Positions 36,142 through 44,593 of a DNA stretch of 64,000 nucleotides are shown piece by piece. This stretch comes from Hoeflea prorocentri (GTDB lineage Bacteria; Pseudomonadota; Alphaproteobacteria; Rhizobiales; Rhizobiaceae): contig NZ_JAPJZI010000001.1 of NCBI RefSeq assembly GCF_027944115.1, positions 1,798,001 to 1,862,000 on the forward strand. The letters are read 5' to 3'. Under the pieces are notes generated by a model that was not told the origin of the DNA, made no database searches, and worked only from the letters and a program-made list of their open reading frames with translations. How positions within the stretch are numbered: the first letter of the stretch is position 1; each line of letters begins with the position of its first letter. The translations under genes were made by a program, and so were the position numbers.

Positions 36142-37162
36142 CGGTCTCGGAATGGTAGCGGTCGTACCAATCCACAAAAGCGGTAAGGCCTTCTTCCAGC
36201 GGCGTATGGACCTTGAAACCAAAGTCACGTTCCAGGTCCGACGTATCCGCATAGGTCTCGTAAACGTCTCCCGGCTGCATCGGCAGAAACTCCTTGACCG
36301 CCTTCTGCCCGGTTACCTTCTCAAGGGTTTTGATCATCGTAAGAAGTTCGACAGGCTCGCTGTTGCCGATATTATAAAGCCGGTAAAGTGGTGCGACCTC
36401 GCCATCGGACGCTTCCGAAGTCTCTGTGGCACCTTGCGGTGGAGATAGAAGGACCTTTACGACACCGTTCGCAATATCATCCACATAGGTAAAGTCGCGG
36501 CGCAAATCTCCGTTGTTGAATACTTTGATGGGATCGCCGTTACGGATCGCCTTGGTGAAGAGGTAGGCCGCCATGTCAGGCCGGCCCCAGGGTCCGTAAA
36601 CGGTAAAAAACCTTAACCCCGTGACAGGAATATTCCAAAGGTGACTGTAGACATGCGCCATCAGTTCGTTTGATTTTTTGGTGGCTGCATAGAGACTTAT
36701 GGGATTGTCCACATTCTGGTGGGTGCTGTAAGGCACGTCGTTGCTGTTGCCGTAAACAGAGCTTGAGCTGGCATAGGCCAGATGCGTAACGCCGCTGTCC
36801 CTGCAACCCTCGAGAATATTGAGGAAGCCGGTAATATTGCTGTCCACGTAGGCATGCGGGTTTTCAAGCGAATAACGAACGCCCGGCTGTGCGGCAAGGT
36901 GGGCGACATGTGATGGCCGAACGTTTTTGAAGATCGTGGCCACCGGATCCTTTTGTGCAAGGTCCACACGTTCGAAGCCGAAACCATTGCGACTCTGGAG
37001 TTGGGCAAGCCGTGCTTCCTTCAGGCCGACATCGTAGTAGCTGTTCATATTGTCGATGCCGACGACGCGGTAGCCGGCATCCAGTAGAAGCCTTGTGACA
37101 TGAAAGCCGATGAAGCCTGCTGCCCCGGTTACAATGATCGGGGCTGATATCTGGTCTGCCAT
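36131..37162 (-). CDS. lpsL: UDP-glucuronate 4-epimerase (LpsL-like)
   Basis: NAD-dependent extended SDR of 343 residues that would interconvert UDP-GlcA and UDP-GalA, a precursor of rhizobial LPS and exopolysaccharide. Motifs: VTGAAGFIGFHVTRLLLDAG, the family-typical GIDNMNSYYDVGLKEARL, LAAQPGVRYSLENPHAYVDS, catalytic SSSSVYG and YAATKKSNE, and FFTVYGPWGRPDMA. ATG 37162 gives the usual length; a GTG at 37177 would add five residues. It is divergent from the UDP-glucose dehydrogenase gene that makes its substrate. Confidence 0.88.
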   Translation of the reverse strand: MADQISAPIIVTGAAGFIGFHVTRLLLDAGYRVVGIDNMNSYYDVGLKEARLAQLQSRNGFGFERVDLAQKDPVATIFKNVRPSHVAHLAAQPGVRYSLENPHAYVDSNITGFLNILEGCRDSGVTHLAYASSSSVYGNSNDVPYSTHQNVDNPISLYAATKKSNELMAHVYSHLWNIPVTGLRFFTVYGPWGRPDMAAYLFTKAIRNGDPIKVFNNGDLRRDFTYVDDIANGVVKVLLSPPQGATETSEASDGEVAPLYRLYNIGNSEPVELLTMIKTLEKVTGQKAVKEFLPMQPGDVYETYADTSDLERDFGFKVHTPLEEGLTAFVDWYDRYHSETGGK

Positions 37163-37209
37163 AGATGAAGTTTCCACAGTGCTGGACGGTCGAAGTGTCT
37201 TTATATGGT

Positions 37210-37238
37210 TTGGAATTGTTCTGCGAATTGTTTATACC
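37210..37238 (+). promoter_or_regulatory. Possible promoter of the UDP-glucose dehydrogenase gene
   Basis: TTGGAA (37210-37215) and TATACC (37233-37238) with a 17-base spacer lie in the 147-base gap between the divergent epimerase and dehydrogenase genes. This leaves a leader of about 80 bases. Weak hexamers. Confidence 0.3.
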
Positions 37239-37324
37239 GCCACACACTGGCAAAGAAAACGCCATGACCCAAGGTTCAATGCAACAGGTCGACACCCTAC
37301 CGAAATTTAGCGCATGAGGCTGTT

Positions 37325-38644
37325 TTGATCATAACGATTATCGGAACCGGTTATGTCGGTCTCGTCACGGGCGTGTGCCTGTCCGAGTTCGGCTTCCACG
37401 TTACCTGCGTCGACAACAATCCGGACAAAGTGGCGTTGTTGAAAGATAATATCAGTCCGATCTACGAACCCGGACTGGAGCAGATGATGCGCCTGAATGC
37501 CGAGGCAGATCGGCTCAAGTTTGAAGGTGACGTATCGCAATGTGTCCCGGATTGCGATGTCGTCTTTCTTGCAGTTGGCACACCGTCCATTGCCGGCGGG
37601 GAAGACATAGACCTGAGCTACGTGTTCTCTGCCGTTGACGATATCGCTCCTCACCTGACAGACGGAACCGTTGTAATTGTAAAATGTACCGTCGTACCGG
37701 GCACATGCGAGCGCGTCAGGCAACAGATTGCAAAACTGCGCCCGGACCTTGATTTTTCCGTCGTCAGCAATCCGGAATTCCTGCGCGAGGGGTCAGCCAT
37801 TCAGGATTTCATGAGGCCGGACCGGGTTGTCATCGGTGTTCACGACGAACGTGGCCGCGAAGTCGCCGAAGCGCTCTATCGGCCGCTGAAGCTTCAGGAT
37901 ACGCCGATCTCCACGACGTCACTCGCCGGAGCGGAACTGAGCAAATACGCCTCGAATGCGTTTCTCGCGATGAAGGTCAGCTTCATCAACAGCATTGCCG
38001 ATCTGTGTGAGAAAGTGGAAGCAAACATTATCGAAGTTTCGGAAATCATTGGTCTGGACCAGCGGATCGGAGACAAGTTCCTGCGTGCAGGACCCGGCTT
38101 TGGCGGATCATGTTTTCCAAAGGATACGCGTGCCCTGGCCGCCTTTGGCAGATCCGTTGGCACCGACCAGCCGCTCGTCGAGGCAACGATCTCTTTCAAT
38201 GAAGATCGAAAAAACAAGATGGCTGAACGGGTGCTCGAAACCATTGGTGACCCCGAAGGCAAAACTGTCGCGGTACTCGGCATCGCCTTCAAGCCGGATA
38301 CGGATGACATCCGTGAGTCACCGGCTCTTCCGCTTGTGGAACTGCTCATCAAGAACGGTGTGGAGGTTCGCGCCTTTGATCCCAAAGCCATGGAACCGGC
38401 GGCAAAGCTTTATCCGCAGGTGGTCTGGGCCGATGATCCCTATGAAGCAGCCATCGGCGCGCATGCCGTCGTCATCATGACTGAATGGAACGTGTTGCGT
38501 GCGCTGGAACTGGAACGGTTGCGGGACGGGATGGCGGAGCCGCTGATGATCGATCTGCGGAACATTCATCGGCGGAAGGAGCCGGCGCGCTACGGCTTTA
38601 CCTATGTAAGCATCGGGCGCGACCCTGCCTCACCTGCACAATAA
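37325..38644 (+). CDS. ugd: UDP-glucose 6-dehydrogenase
   Basis: Oxidises UDP-glucose to UDP-glucuronate with two NAD+, supplying the epimerase and decarboxylase encoded on either side. 439 residues. NAD site ITIIGTGYVGLVTGVCLSEF at the start, NPEFLREGSAIQDF, the substrate loop with lysine in KYASNAFLAMKVSFINSIAD, and the catalytic cysteine Cys263 in GPGFGGSCFPKDTRAL. The C-terminal domain has VLGIAFKPDTDDIRESPAL. The start is TTG at 37325, with GAGG five bases upstream; no in-frame ATG precedes it and it falls exactly at the conserved N-terminus. Confidence 0.95.
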   Translation: MIITIIGTGYVGLVTGVCLSEFGFHVTCVDNNPDKVALLKDNISPIYEPGLEQMMRLNAEADRLKFEGDVSQCVPDCDVVFLAVGTPSIAGGEDIDLSYVFSAVDDIAPHLTDGTVVIVKCTVVPGTCERVRQQIAKLRPDLDFSVVSNPEFLREGSAIQDFMRPDRVVIGVHDERGREVAEALYRPLKLQDTPISTTSLAGAELSKYASNAFLAMKVSFINSIADLCEKVEANIIEVSEIIGLDQRIGDKFLRAGPGFGGSCFPKDTRALAAFGRSVGTDQPLVEATISFNEDRKNKMAERVLETIGDPEGKTVAVLGIAFKPDTDDIRESPALPLVELLIKNGVEVRAFDPKAMEPAAKLYPQVVWADDPYEAAIGAHAVVIMTEWNVLRALELERLRDGMAEPLMIDLRNIHRRKEPARYGFTYVSIGRDPASPAQ

Positions 38645-38674
38645 GCGAAAGCATAATAGCCACCACGGTGAGCG

Positions 38675-39355
38675 CTAGCTTGCCCAGCCGCCGGCAAAGG
38701 GAATTGCCTGTCCAACGAAGAAATCGCTTTGGTCACTCGCCAGGAAGAGAGCCAGAGCGACGTCTTCTTCCGGTTTTGCGAGCCGGCCGATGGGTACTTG
38801 TTCTTTCAAATTTTTCTGAAACTTCGGATTGGCCTGCAAATCGGGGGGATAGTAAGCCGGGTTTTCCACCCAGTTCTGGGCAATCAGGTTCACCTGTACG
38901 TTATGCCGCGCGACTTCGACGCCTACTGATTTGACATATGATATCTGGGCGCCACGGGCGGCGCTGTAGGCGGCAAGTCTTCCCATGGGGCGCAGCGGCG
39001 TCGCGCTTCCGAATACAATGATTTTGCCCTTTCGGCGGGCGATCATTTCAGGCAGAGTATGCCGTACCAGCCCGTGCAGAGGATGCACCAGTAGCGAGAA
39101 CGTTTCCTGCCAGGCCGGTTCATCGAGTTCGGTGACAAGCGTGCCGTAAAGGTTGGGCGCTGCCAGGTTGACAATCAACACGTCAATCAGTCCTGCGCCC
39201 TCTATCAGTCTTTGGCAATCCTCATCGCTTTTCAAATCACTGGCGTCGGCGAGTATTTCGGCGCCGTTTTTGGAAAACTCCTCTGCACATGCCGGTCCCA
39301 TAAACCGGTCGGCATGTGTCACCAGCACCCGTTTGCCGTTCATATCATAGGTCAT
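38675..39355 (-). CDS. Halohydrin-dehalogenase-type short-chain dehydrogenase relative
   Basis: SDR-fold protein of 226 residues that lacks the features of a working dehydrogenase. The nucleotide motif TGxxxGxG is replaced by THADRFMG (Thr13, Phe18, Gly20), which fits T-x4-F/Y-x-G. The catalytic YxxxK is replaced by Ser117-x12-Tyr130-x3-Arg134 (SATPLRPMGRLAAYSAAR). These two patterns are the ones used to define halohydrin dehalogenases (HheA-HheG families), which release halide from vicinal halohydrins to give epoxides and need no cofactor. The later NPAYYPPDL and FFVGQAIPFAGGW also recall HheC. ATG 39355 is chosen; a longer frame would add unrelated residues. Downstream of the exostosin-like gene by 44 bases. 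A non-dehalogenating divergent SDR remains possible. Confidence 0.65.
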   Translation of the reverse strand: MTYDMNGKRVLVTHADRFMGPACAEEFSKNGAEILADASDLKSDEDCQRLIEGAGLIDVLIVNLAAPNLYGTLVTELDEPAWQETFSLLVHPLHGLVRHTLPEMIARRKGKIIVFGSATPLRPMGRLAAYSAARGAQISYVKSVGVEVARHNVQVNLIAQNWVENPAYYPPDLQANPKFQKNLKEQVPIGRLAKPEEDVALALFLASDQSDFFVGQAIPFAGGWAS

Positions 39356-39399
39356 ATGACTCTGCCCTTTCACGCTGACTGGCTGCCCCTGTGCGAGGA

Positions 39400-40434
39400 T
39401 CACGGCCCCTGATGCGCCATGTCGACGAAGTCCTGAAACGATTGCCGCTTTGCATTGCGACGTGCCCGCCCCCGGAACCGGTCCAACCATGTCTCAAGAT
39501 AGAGTGACGAGAAGTCGAACTGAGAACCAAGAATCCGCTCCCTCTGCTGCTGCATAAAGTTCACCGTCACCTCACTCCAGTCATCAACGACACAAACCGG
39601 CAGGTCGTCGAACAGACTGCTGATCCCTGAGCGGGGAACAATCGGCACGGACCCCAGCAGTAACGCCTCCCAGGTCCTATGGCAGTCCAATCCGGCGCCA
39701 AGCGGGCTGAGCGTGAAGAAATGGGTCGCATTGTTCTTCCAACTTGTGGAACGCTCGACGGAAAGCCTTTCCAGCGCCAACGTATCAAAGTCCACAGCGT
39801 TAATGCATCTTAACCGGTCGCCACGATCCAACGCATGATGCCAGTTGCAGTAGCCGGCAAGTTTTTTCTCTTTAAGGCGCGGTGCCGCAATCCTGATCGT
39901 ATCAAGCGTCTTTTCCTGTTCTACGGGGGTATCGAAATAGCCCCAAGGATCAAAGCGCATCTGGAACGTCAGTGTGTGGTAGTCGAGACCGATCGGCAGG
40001 GGTCTCAGTTTCGGGTGATTGTCGTTGCAGTTCTGGGCGTACCAGGACACAAGATTCGGGTTGTCCAGCAGACGGGAACGCAGTTCCTGCTCAAGGTCTC
40101 TCGGTCCTGCTTCGACGTCACAGCAACCGGTTACCAGAACAAACGGCATGTCGAGACTTTCGAGAGAATTCTCGCTGAACTTGTGAAGAAATTCGGTCTT
40201 GACGTAGATGACGGGCGGCGGCGTGTCTGAACGGCTACCCTGCCCGTTTGCCGGAATAGCTTGGTGCGGGCTACCGTCCACCGTCCAGAAATCACATGTC
40301 TTCTTGATTCCATGGCTGCCGACGTAACGGCAAGCCGCCTCGGTTTTTCCGGATGCGTGAAGCCGGTACGACAACAGGGAGCCATAGGCCCCGAGATGAT
40401 TTGAAATCCGACGTACCCGCCTTTTCAGTCCCAT
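39400..40434 (-). CDS. Exostosin-like (GT47-type) protein
   Basis: Soluble protein of 344 residues. The C-terminal half resembles the exostosin/GT47 donor domain: FFTLSPLGAGLDCHRTWEAL near residue 245, LLGSVPIVPRSGISSLFDDL, then VCVVDDWSEV. The N-terminal half (FVLVTGCCDVEAG, NLVSWYAQNCNDNHPKLRPL) would form the other lobe. No signal peptide or membrane anchor. It lies between UDP-sugar genes, so a glycosyltransferase using one of their products is plausible. Promoter not identified in the 207-base gap to the divergent decarboxylase gene. Confidence 0.6.
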   Translation of the reverse strand: MGLKRRVRRISNHLGAYGSLLSYRLHASGKTEAACRYVGSHGIKKTCDFWTVDGSPHQAIPANGQGSRSDTPPPVIYVKTEFLHKFSENSLESLDMPFVLVTGCCDVEAGPRDLEQELRSRLLDNPNLVSWYAQNCNDNHPKLRPLPIGLDYHTLTFQMRFDPWGYFDTPVEQEKTLDTIRIAAPRLKEKKLAGYCNWHHALDRGDRLRCINAVDFDTLALERLSVERSTSWKNNATHFFTLSPLGAGLDCHRTWEALLLGSVPIVPRSGISSLFDDLPVCVVDDWSEVTVNFMQQQRERILGSQFDFSSLYLETWLDRFRGRARRNAKRQSFQDFVDMAHQGP

Positions 40435-40641
40435 CGGCTTATCCCCAAACCTTGTCAGAAAGGTTCACTGTGCCCCCACCCATTTGCAGGCTGCTGCCGC
40501 GTTGTAATGCGCAGGTTGAGACTTGCCAAGAATGCGGTTGTATCCCATGTGATGATTCAATAAACCATTGGCAAAAAAGCGCAAACGTTCCGGCTGGTTT
40601 AGGTTGGACTTGCGATACTTTACATCTTTTTAGGAGAGATT

Positions 40642-41580
40642 ATGCGCGAGATTCTCGTAACCGGCGGGTCAGGGTTTTTGGGTTCGCATCTGTGCGATGC
40701 CCTTCTGGAACGCGGCGGCAGCGTCTTGTGTGTGGACAATTTCTTCACTGGCCAGCGCAACAACATCAAGCACCTGCTTGGACGCACTGACTTCGAGTTG
40801 ATGCGCCATGATGTGGTGGACCCGTTGAATGTTGAAGTGGAGCAGATTTTCAACCTCGCCTGCCCGGCCTCGCCGGTCCATTATCAGTTCGATCCGGTTC
40901 AGACCACCAAGACAAGCGTGCTCGGTGCTATCAATATGCTTGATCTTGCCAGGCGGCTGGACGTTCCGGTGCTTCAGGCGTCGACCTCGGAAGTCTATGG
41001 AGATCCGCGTGTGCATCCCCAAAGTGAGGACTACTGGGGACGTGTCAATCCGATCGGTCCGCGCAGTTGCTACGATGAAGGAAAACGCTGCGCTGAAACC
41101 TTGTTCTTCGACTATCACCGCGAGCACAGCGTCAAGATCAAAGTTATGCGTATTTTCAATACGTATGGCCCGCGCATGCATCCGAATGACGGACGGGTGG
41201 TGAGCAACTTCGTTGTTCAGGCTCTCCAGGGCGACCCCATCACAATCTATGGCGACGGAAATCAGACGCGCAGTTTCTGCTATGTCGACGACCTGATTGG
41301 CGGAATGCTGGCATTGATGGACAGCGCCGATGGCACAACCGGTCCGGTTAATTTCGGTAACCCCAATGAATGTTCAATGCTCGAACTGGCAGAACGGGTC
41401 TTGTCCCTTGTCGACAGTAAGTCCGAGATTGTGTTCAAACCATTGCCTCAGGACGATCCGATTCAACGTTGTCCCGATATAACTATTGCCAAACGCGACC
41501 TCGACTGGGCGCCCAAGGTCAACCTTGAAGACGGGCTTGGTGAAACCGTTTCCTGGTTCAGACACACACTCGACATCTGA
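40642..41580 (+). CDS. uxs: UDP-glucuronate decarboxylase (UDP-xylose synthase)
   Basis: Extended SDR of 312 residues that converts UDP-GlcA to UDP-xylose. NAD site [20 protein letters not shown] at the start, the family start [37 protein letters not shown] near residue 75, STSEVYGDP, and catalytic Tyr144/Lys148 in [11 protein letters not shown]. This SCYDEGKR context is diagnostic for UXS against dTDP-glucose dehydratases. A GGAGAG site precedes the ATG. Together with ugd and the 4-epimerase it forms a UDP-GlcA branch point giving UDP-GalA and UDP-Xyl. Confidence 0.9.
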   Translation: MREILVTGGSGFLGSHLCDALLERGGSVLCVDNFFTGQRNNIKHLLGRTDFELMRHDVVDPLNVEVEQIFNLACPASPVHYQFDPVQTTKTSVLGAINMLDLARRLDVPVLQASTSEVYGDPRVHPQSEDYWGRVNPIGPRSCYDEGKRCAETLFFDYHREHSVKIKVMRIFNTYGPRMHPNDGRVVSNFVVQALQGDPITIYGDGNQTRSFCYVDDLIGGMLALMDSADGTTGPVNFGNPNECSMLELAERVLSLVDSKSEIVFKPLPQDDPIQRCPDITIAKRDLDWAPKVNLEDGLGETVSWFRHTLDI

Positions 41581-41626
41581 TGCAGAAGGTCGCAGCCGTT
41601 CTGATTTCTCTGAATGGCTGATTGAC

Positions 41627-41646
41627 AACATACCCGGTAGTATGTT
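41627..41646. promoter_or_regulatory. Inverted repeat, likely TetR-family operator
   Basis: AACATAC (41627-41633) and GTATGTT (41640-41646) are perfect inverted arms around CCGGTA. A TTGACA (41622-41627) adjoins the left arm. The site lies 84 bases upstream of the TetR-family gene at 41730, as expected for autoregulation of that gene and the operon that follows. I did not find a second copy by eye. Confidence 0.6.
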
Positions 41647-41729
41647 CCTCTCCTGTTAAAGAATACAGGGGTGTGAGGCCGTCATTGGCCGGTGCAATCC
41701 CGAAAGGGTTGAGGAGGAAAACACCGCCT

Positions 41730-42380
41730 ATGTCCGCATCGGCGACACAGAGCCCGGTACGCCCGGTTCAGGAAGACATTCTCAACGCAGCCGCAAAATG
41801 TTTCATGGCGCGTGGATACGCGGCAACCAGCATAGACGACGTCGCACGCAGTCTCGGCGCAACCAAGGGACGCATATATCATCACTATCGCTCAAAGGCG
41901 GATCTTTTTTTTGATGTGTTTCGCCACGGTATGCAGATGAATTTCGATGCGATCACGCCGATTGCATCGCAATCCATGCCAACTGCCGAGAAGCTGCGGA
42001 GGATGACCAAAACCCATTGCCTGGCCATGATCCACACGCAGCCCTTCCAGCGTTGCGTGTGGGAGGGTGTCGAACTGCTGCAACGCGGCGCGACGACGCC
42101 TGAGCAGCGTGAAATTCTGATCGAACTGCAGTCTATGCGGGATAATTATGCGGAGATTTTCCGTACTGTTCTCGACAAAGCAAAACAGGAAGGAATTGCC
42201 CACTTCGAAAGCTCAAGCATTGCCTTACAACTTATGTTTATTTCACTGAATTCACCTCTTTTCTGGTTTCAGGAGCGTGAAGGTCAGGATGAGAGTACGA
42301 TTGAGCACATTGCGAGCCAGTGCGCCCTGTTTGCGCTGCGTGGTCTCGGGTTGACGGAGGAACTTGCTGAAAATGTCTGA
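41730..42380 (+). CDS. TetR-family transcriptional regulator
   Basis: Repressor-type protein of 216 residues heading the long catabolic operon. The helix-turn-helix is ILNAAAKCFMARGYAATSID, DVARSLGATKGRIYHHYRSK, residues about 15-60. The C-terminal ligand domain contains LFWFQEREGQDESTIEHI, and would probably sense an acyl-CoA or the free acid. ATG 41730 follows a GAGGAGG site; a longer frame from 41622 would start inside the presumed operator and is rejected. The stop overlaps the start of the acyl-CoA dehydrogenase by 8 bases. Confidence 0.88.
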   Translation: MSASATQSPVRPVQEDILNAAAKCFMARGYAATSIDDVARSLGATKGRIYHHYRSKADLFFDVFRHGMQMNFDAITPIASQSMPTAEKLRRMTKTHCLAMIHTQPFQRCVWEGVELLQRGATTPEQREILIELQSMRDNYAEIFRTVLDKAKQEGIAHFESSSIALQLMFISLNSPLFWFQEREGQDESTIEHIASQCALFALRGLGLTEELAENV

Positions 42381-43611
42381 CATGAATTTGGGTATTACCG
42401 ACAAGGTCGCACCGCTGCTTGAAGAGGTTCGCACGATGGTGCGGGATGAGATTCTTCCGCTTGAGGAAGAATTTCTGGGCGAAGTGGACAAGGATGACCG
42501 GTGGACTTACACACCCCGACAGACCGAGATTCTCGAGGGCTTGAAGACGAAGGCCAGGGAAAGAGGCCTCTGGAACTTCTGGCTTACCGACTCAGATCGC
42601 GGTTACGGACTGACAACCGTAGAATATGCATATCTCGCGGAGGAAATGGGCAAGGCCAGCATAGGGGCGGAAGTCTTCAACTGTTCGGCTCCGGATACCG
42701 GAAATATGGAGGTGCTCGAGCGCTACTGCAGCGACAGCCAAAAAGACAGATGGCTGGCACCGCTGCTGGAAGGGAAAATCAGATCAGCCTACCTGATGAC
42801 CGAGCCGGACGTTGCCTCTTCCGACGCTACGAATATCGCCATGCGTTGCGAGCGCGACGGTGACGACTACGTTCTCAACGGAGAAAAGTGGTGGTCATCC
42901 GGCGCGGGCGATCCGCGCTGTGAAATCTACATCGTTATGGTCAAGACCGGTGGCGACGATCAGCCCAAGCATCAGCGTCATTCTATGGTACTGGTCCCGG
43001 CCGATACGCCCGGCATCGAAAAACTGCGCGCAATGCAGGTTTATGGTCACGATGATGCACCGCATGGCCACCTGCATATACGCTTCACCGATGTGCGCGT
43101 ACCGGCGGACAGCCTCATTCTTGGTGAGGGACGCGGTTTTGAAATCGCGCAAGGACGCCTGGGTCCAGGCCGCATTCACCATTGCATGCGAGCCATCGGA
43201 CAGGCCGAGCGTGCCCTGGAAATGATGTGTCAGCGTTCGCTTCGACGCGAGGCTTTCGGAAAACCACTTGCCAAACTTGGCGCCAACTATGACATCATTG
43301 CCGAATGCCGCATGGATATCGAGATGGCGCGTCTGCTTTGCCTGAAGGCAGCCTGGATGATGGATCAGGGCGACGCGCGTGCTGCAGCGCCGTGGATCAG
43401 CCAGATCAAGGTGGTGGCTCCGAGGGTTGCACTCAAGGTAACGGATGAAGCGGTTCAGATGTATGGCGGTGAAGGCGTTTCGCAGGATACTCCCCTCGCC
43501 CGCGCATGGACAGGATTGCGGACGTTGCGGCTTGCCGACGGGCCGGATGCTGTCCATCGCATGCAGGTCGCCCGCAAGGAACTGAAGCAATACACCCAGG
43601 AGCGTGTCTGA
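42373..43611 (+). CDS. Acyl-CoA dehydrogenase, ACAD10/11-like
   Basis: FAD enzyme of 412 residues. Landmarks: LMTEPDVASSDATNIAMRCE near residue 140, then ALNGEKWW-type VLNGEKWWSSGAGDPRCEIY, GPGRIHHCMRAIGQAERALE near residue 265, and the C-terminal LRLADGPDAVHRMQVARKEL. In the last segment the catalytic position usually filled by glutamate before Gly is an aspartate (ADGPD), as in the ACAD10/11 group, whose members include enzymes acting on 4-hydroxyacyl-CoAs. ATG 42373 overlaps the regulator gene by 8 bases. Two reductase-like genes follow at 2-base gaps, showing one operon. Confidence 0.88.
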   Translation: MSDMNLGITDKVAPLLEEVRTMVRDEILPLEEEFLGEVDKDDRWTYTPRQTEILEGLKTKARERGLWNFWLTDSDRGYGLTTVEYAYLAEEMGKASIGAEVFNCSAPDTGNMEVLERYCSDSQKDRWLAPLLEGKIRSAYLMTEPDVASSDATNIAMRCERDGDDYVLNGEKWWSSGAGDPRCEIYIVMVKTGGDDQPKHQRHSMVLVPADTPGIEKLRAMQVYGHDDAPHGHLHIRFTDVRVPADSLILGEGRGFEIAQGRLGPGRIHHCMRAIGQAERALEMMCQRSLRREAFGKPLAKLGANYDIIAECRMDIEMARLLCLKAAWMMDQGDARAAAPWISQIKVVAPRVALKVTDEAVQMYGGEGVSQDTPLARAWTGLRTLRLADGPDAVHRMQVARKELKQYTQERV

Positions 43612-43613
43612 CC

Positions 43614-44591
43614 ATGAAGGCAGTCGTTTGCGAGGCATATGGTCCGCTGGAAAACCTTGAATACAAGGATATCGATGATCCGCACGTCAAGGACCATACG
43701 GTGGTGGTCAGATCCGAGGCCATCGGTGTGAATTATCCTGATGGCCTTTTGGTCAAGGGTTTATACCAGATGAAGCCGCCAACGCCCTTTGTTCCGGGAA
43801 TGGAAGTTGCCGGCATCGTTGAATCAGTCGGATCGGCGGTGGAGAAATTCAAACCGGGAGACCGTGTCGCAGCGCTCGGACAACTGGGCGGCTATGCCGA
43901 GCTGGTTGCTGTGCCCCAGGCCGCTGTCTTTCCGCTCCCACCGGACATGGATGCGGCCAATGCATGCGCCTTGCTATGTGCCTATGGAACGTCTCATCAC
44001 GCGCTTAAGCAGCGGGCCGAACTCAAGCCAGGCGAGACCATTGCAATATTGGGCGCCGCCGGCTCGACCGGTATCGCCGCGATCCAGATCGCCAAGGTCA
44101 TGGGGGCAAGGGTGATTGCCGTGGCATCTTCCCCGGAAAAGCAGTCCGCGGCGCGCGCTGCCGGCGCTGATGACGTCATTGGCTACGACAACCTCAAGGA
44201 CGATCTGAAAGGCCTGACCGGCGGCAAGGGTGTCGATGTGCTCTTTGATCCCGTCGGCGGGGATGCATTTGATGCGGCATGCCGCGCCATGGCCCGCAAG
44301 GGGCGGCTTCTTGTGGTTGGATTTGCCTCGGGCCGCATACCGGAACTGCCTGCCAATCTGACGTTGGTGAAAGAATTCTCATTGGTTGGTGTCTTCTGGG
44401 GCTCGTTCACACAACACGAACCGCAGACCTATGCAGACAATATGAAGGAGCTGATCGGCTGGTACCTTGAAGGCAAGGTCAAACCTCATATTGAAGGTCG
44501 GTATCCGCTGCAGCAGGCTGCCGACGTGCTGACAAGGGTGCTTGACCGCGGCGCTGTCGGCAAGCTCGTTCTTGTACCTGAAGGAGCTTGA
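43614..44591 (+). CDS. NADPH:quinone oxidoreductase-type medium-chain reductase
   Basis: Zinc-free MDR protein of 325 residues. The N-terminal GroES-like domain has GVNYPDGLLVKGLYQMKPPT and FVPGMEVAGIVESVG. The Rossmann domain has AILGAAGSTGIAAIQIAKVM near residue 145, the AxxGxxG pattern for NADP. No zinc-ligand cysteines or histidines are in place. Family members reduce quinones or alpha,beta-unsaturated carbonyls; here it could act on an enoyl intermediate. It lies 2 bases after the acyl-CoA dehydrogenase and 2 bases before the next reductase-like gene. Confidence 0.85.
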   Translation: MKAVVCEAYGPLENLEYKDIDDPHVKDHTVVVRSEAIGVNYPDGLLVKGLYQMKPPTPFVPGMEVAGIVESVGSAVEKFKPGDRVAALGQLGGYAELVAVPQAAVFPLPPDMDAANACALLCAYGTSHHALKQRAELKPGETIAILGAAGSTGIAAIQIAKVMGARVIAVASSPEKQSAARAAGADDVIGYDNLKDDLKGLTGGKGVDVLFDPVGGDAFDAACRAMARKGRLLVVGFASGRIPELPANLTLVKEFSLVGVFWGSFTQHEPQTYADNMKELIGWYLEGKVKPHIEGRYPLQQAADVLTRVLDRGAVGKLVLVPEGA

Positions 44592-44593
44592 CG

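Noticed and set aside
38645-38674. Bidirectional terminator between ugd and the halohydrin-dehalogenase-type gene
   Set aside because: Only a 4-base CACC/GGTG stem is visible, with no T run.
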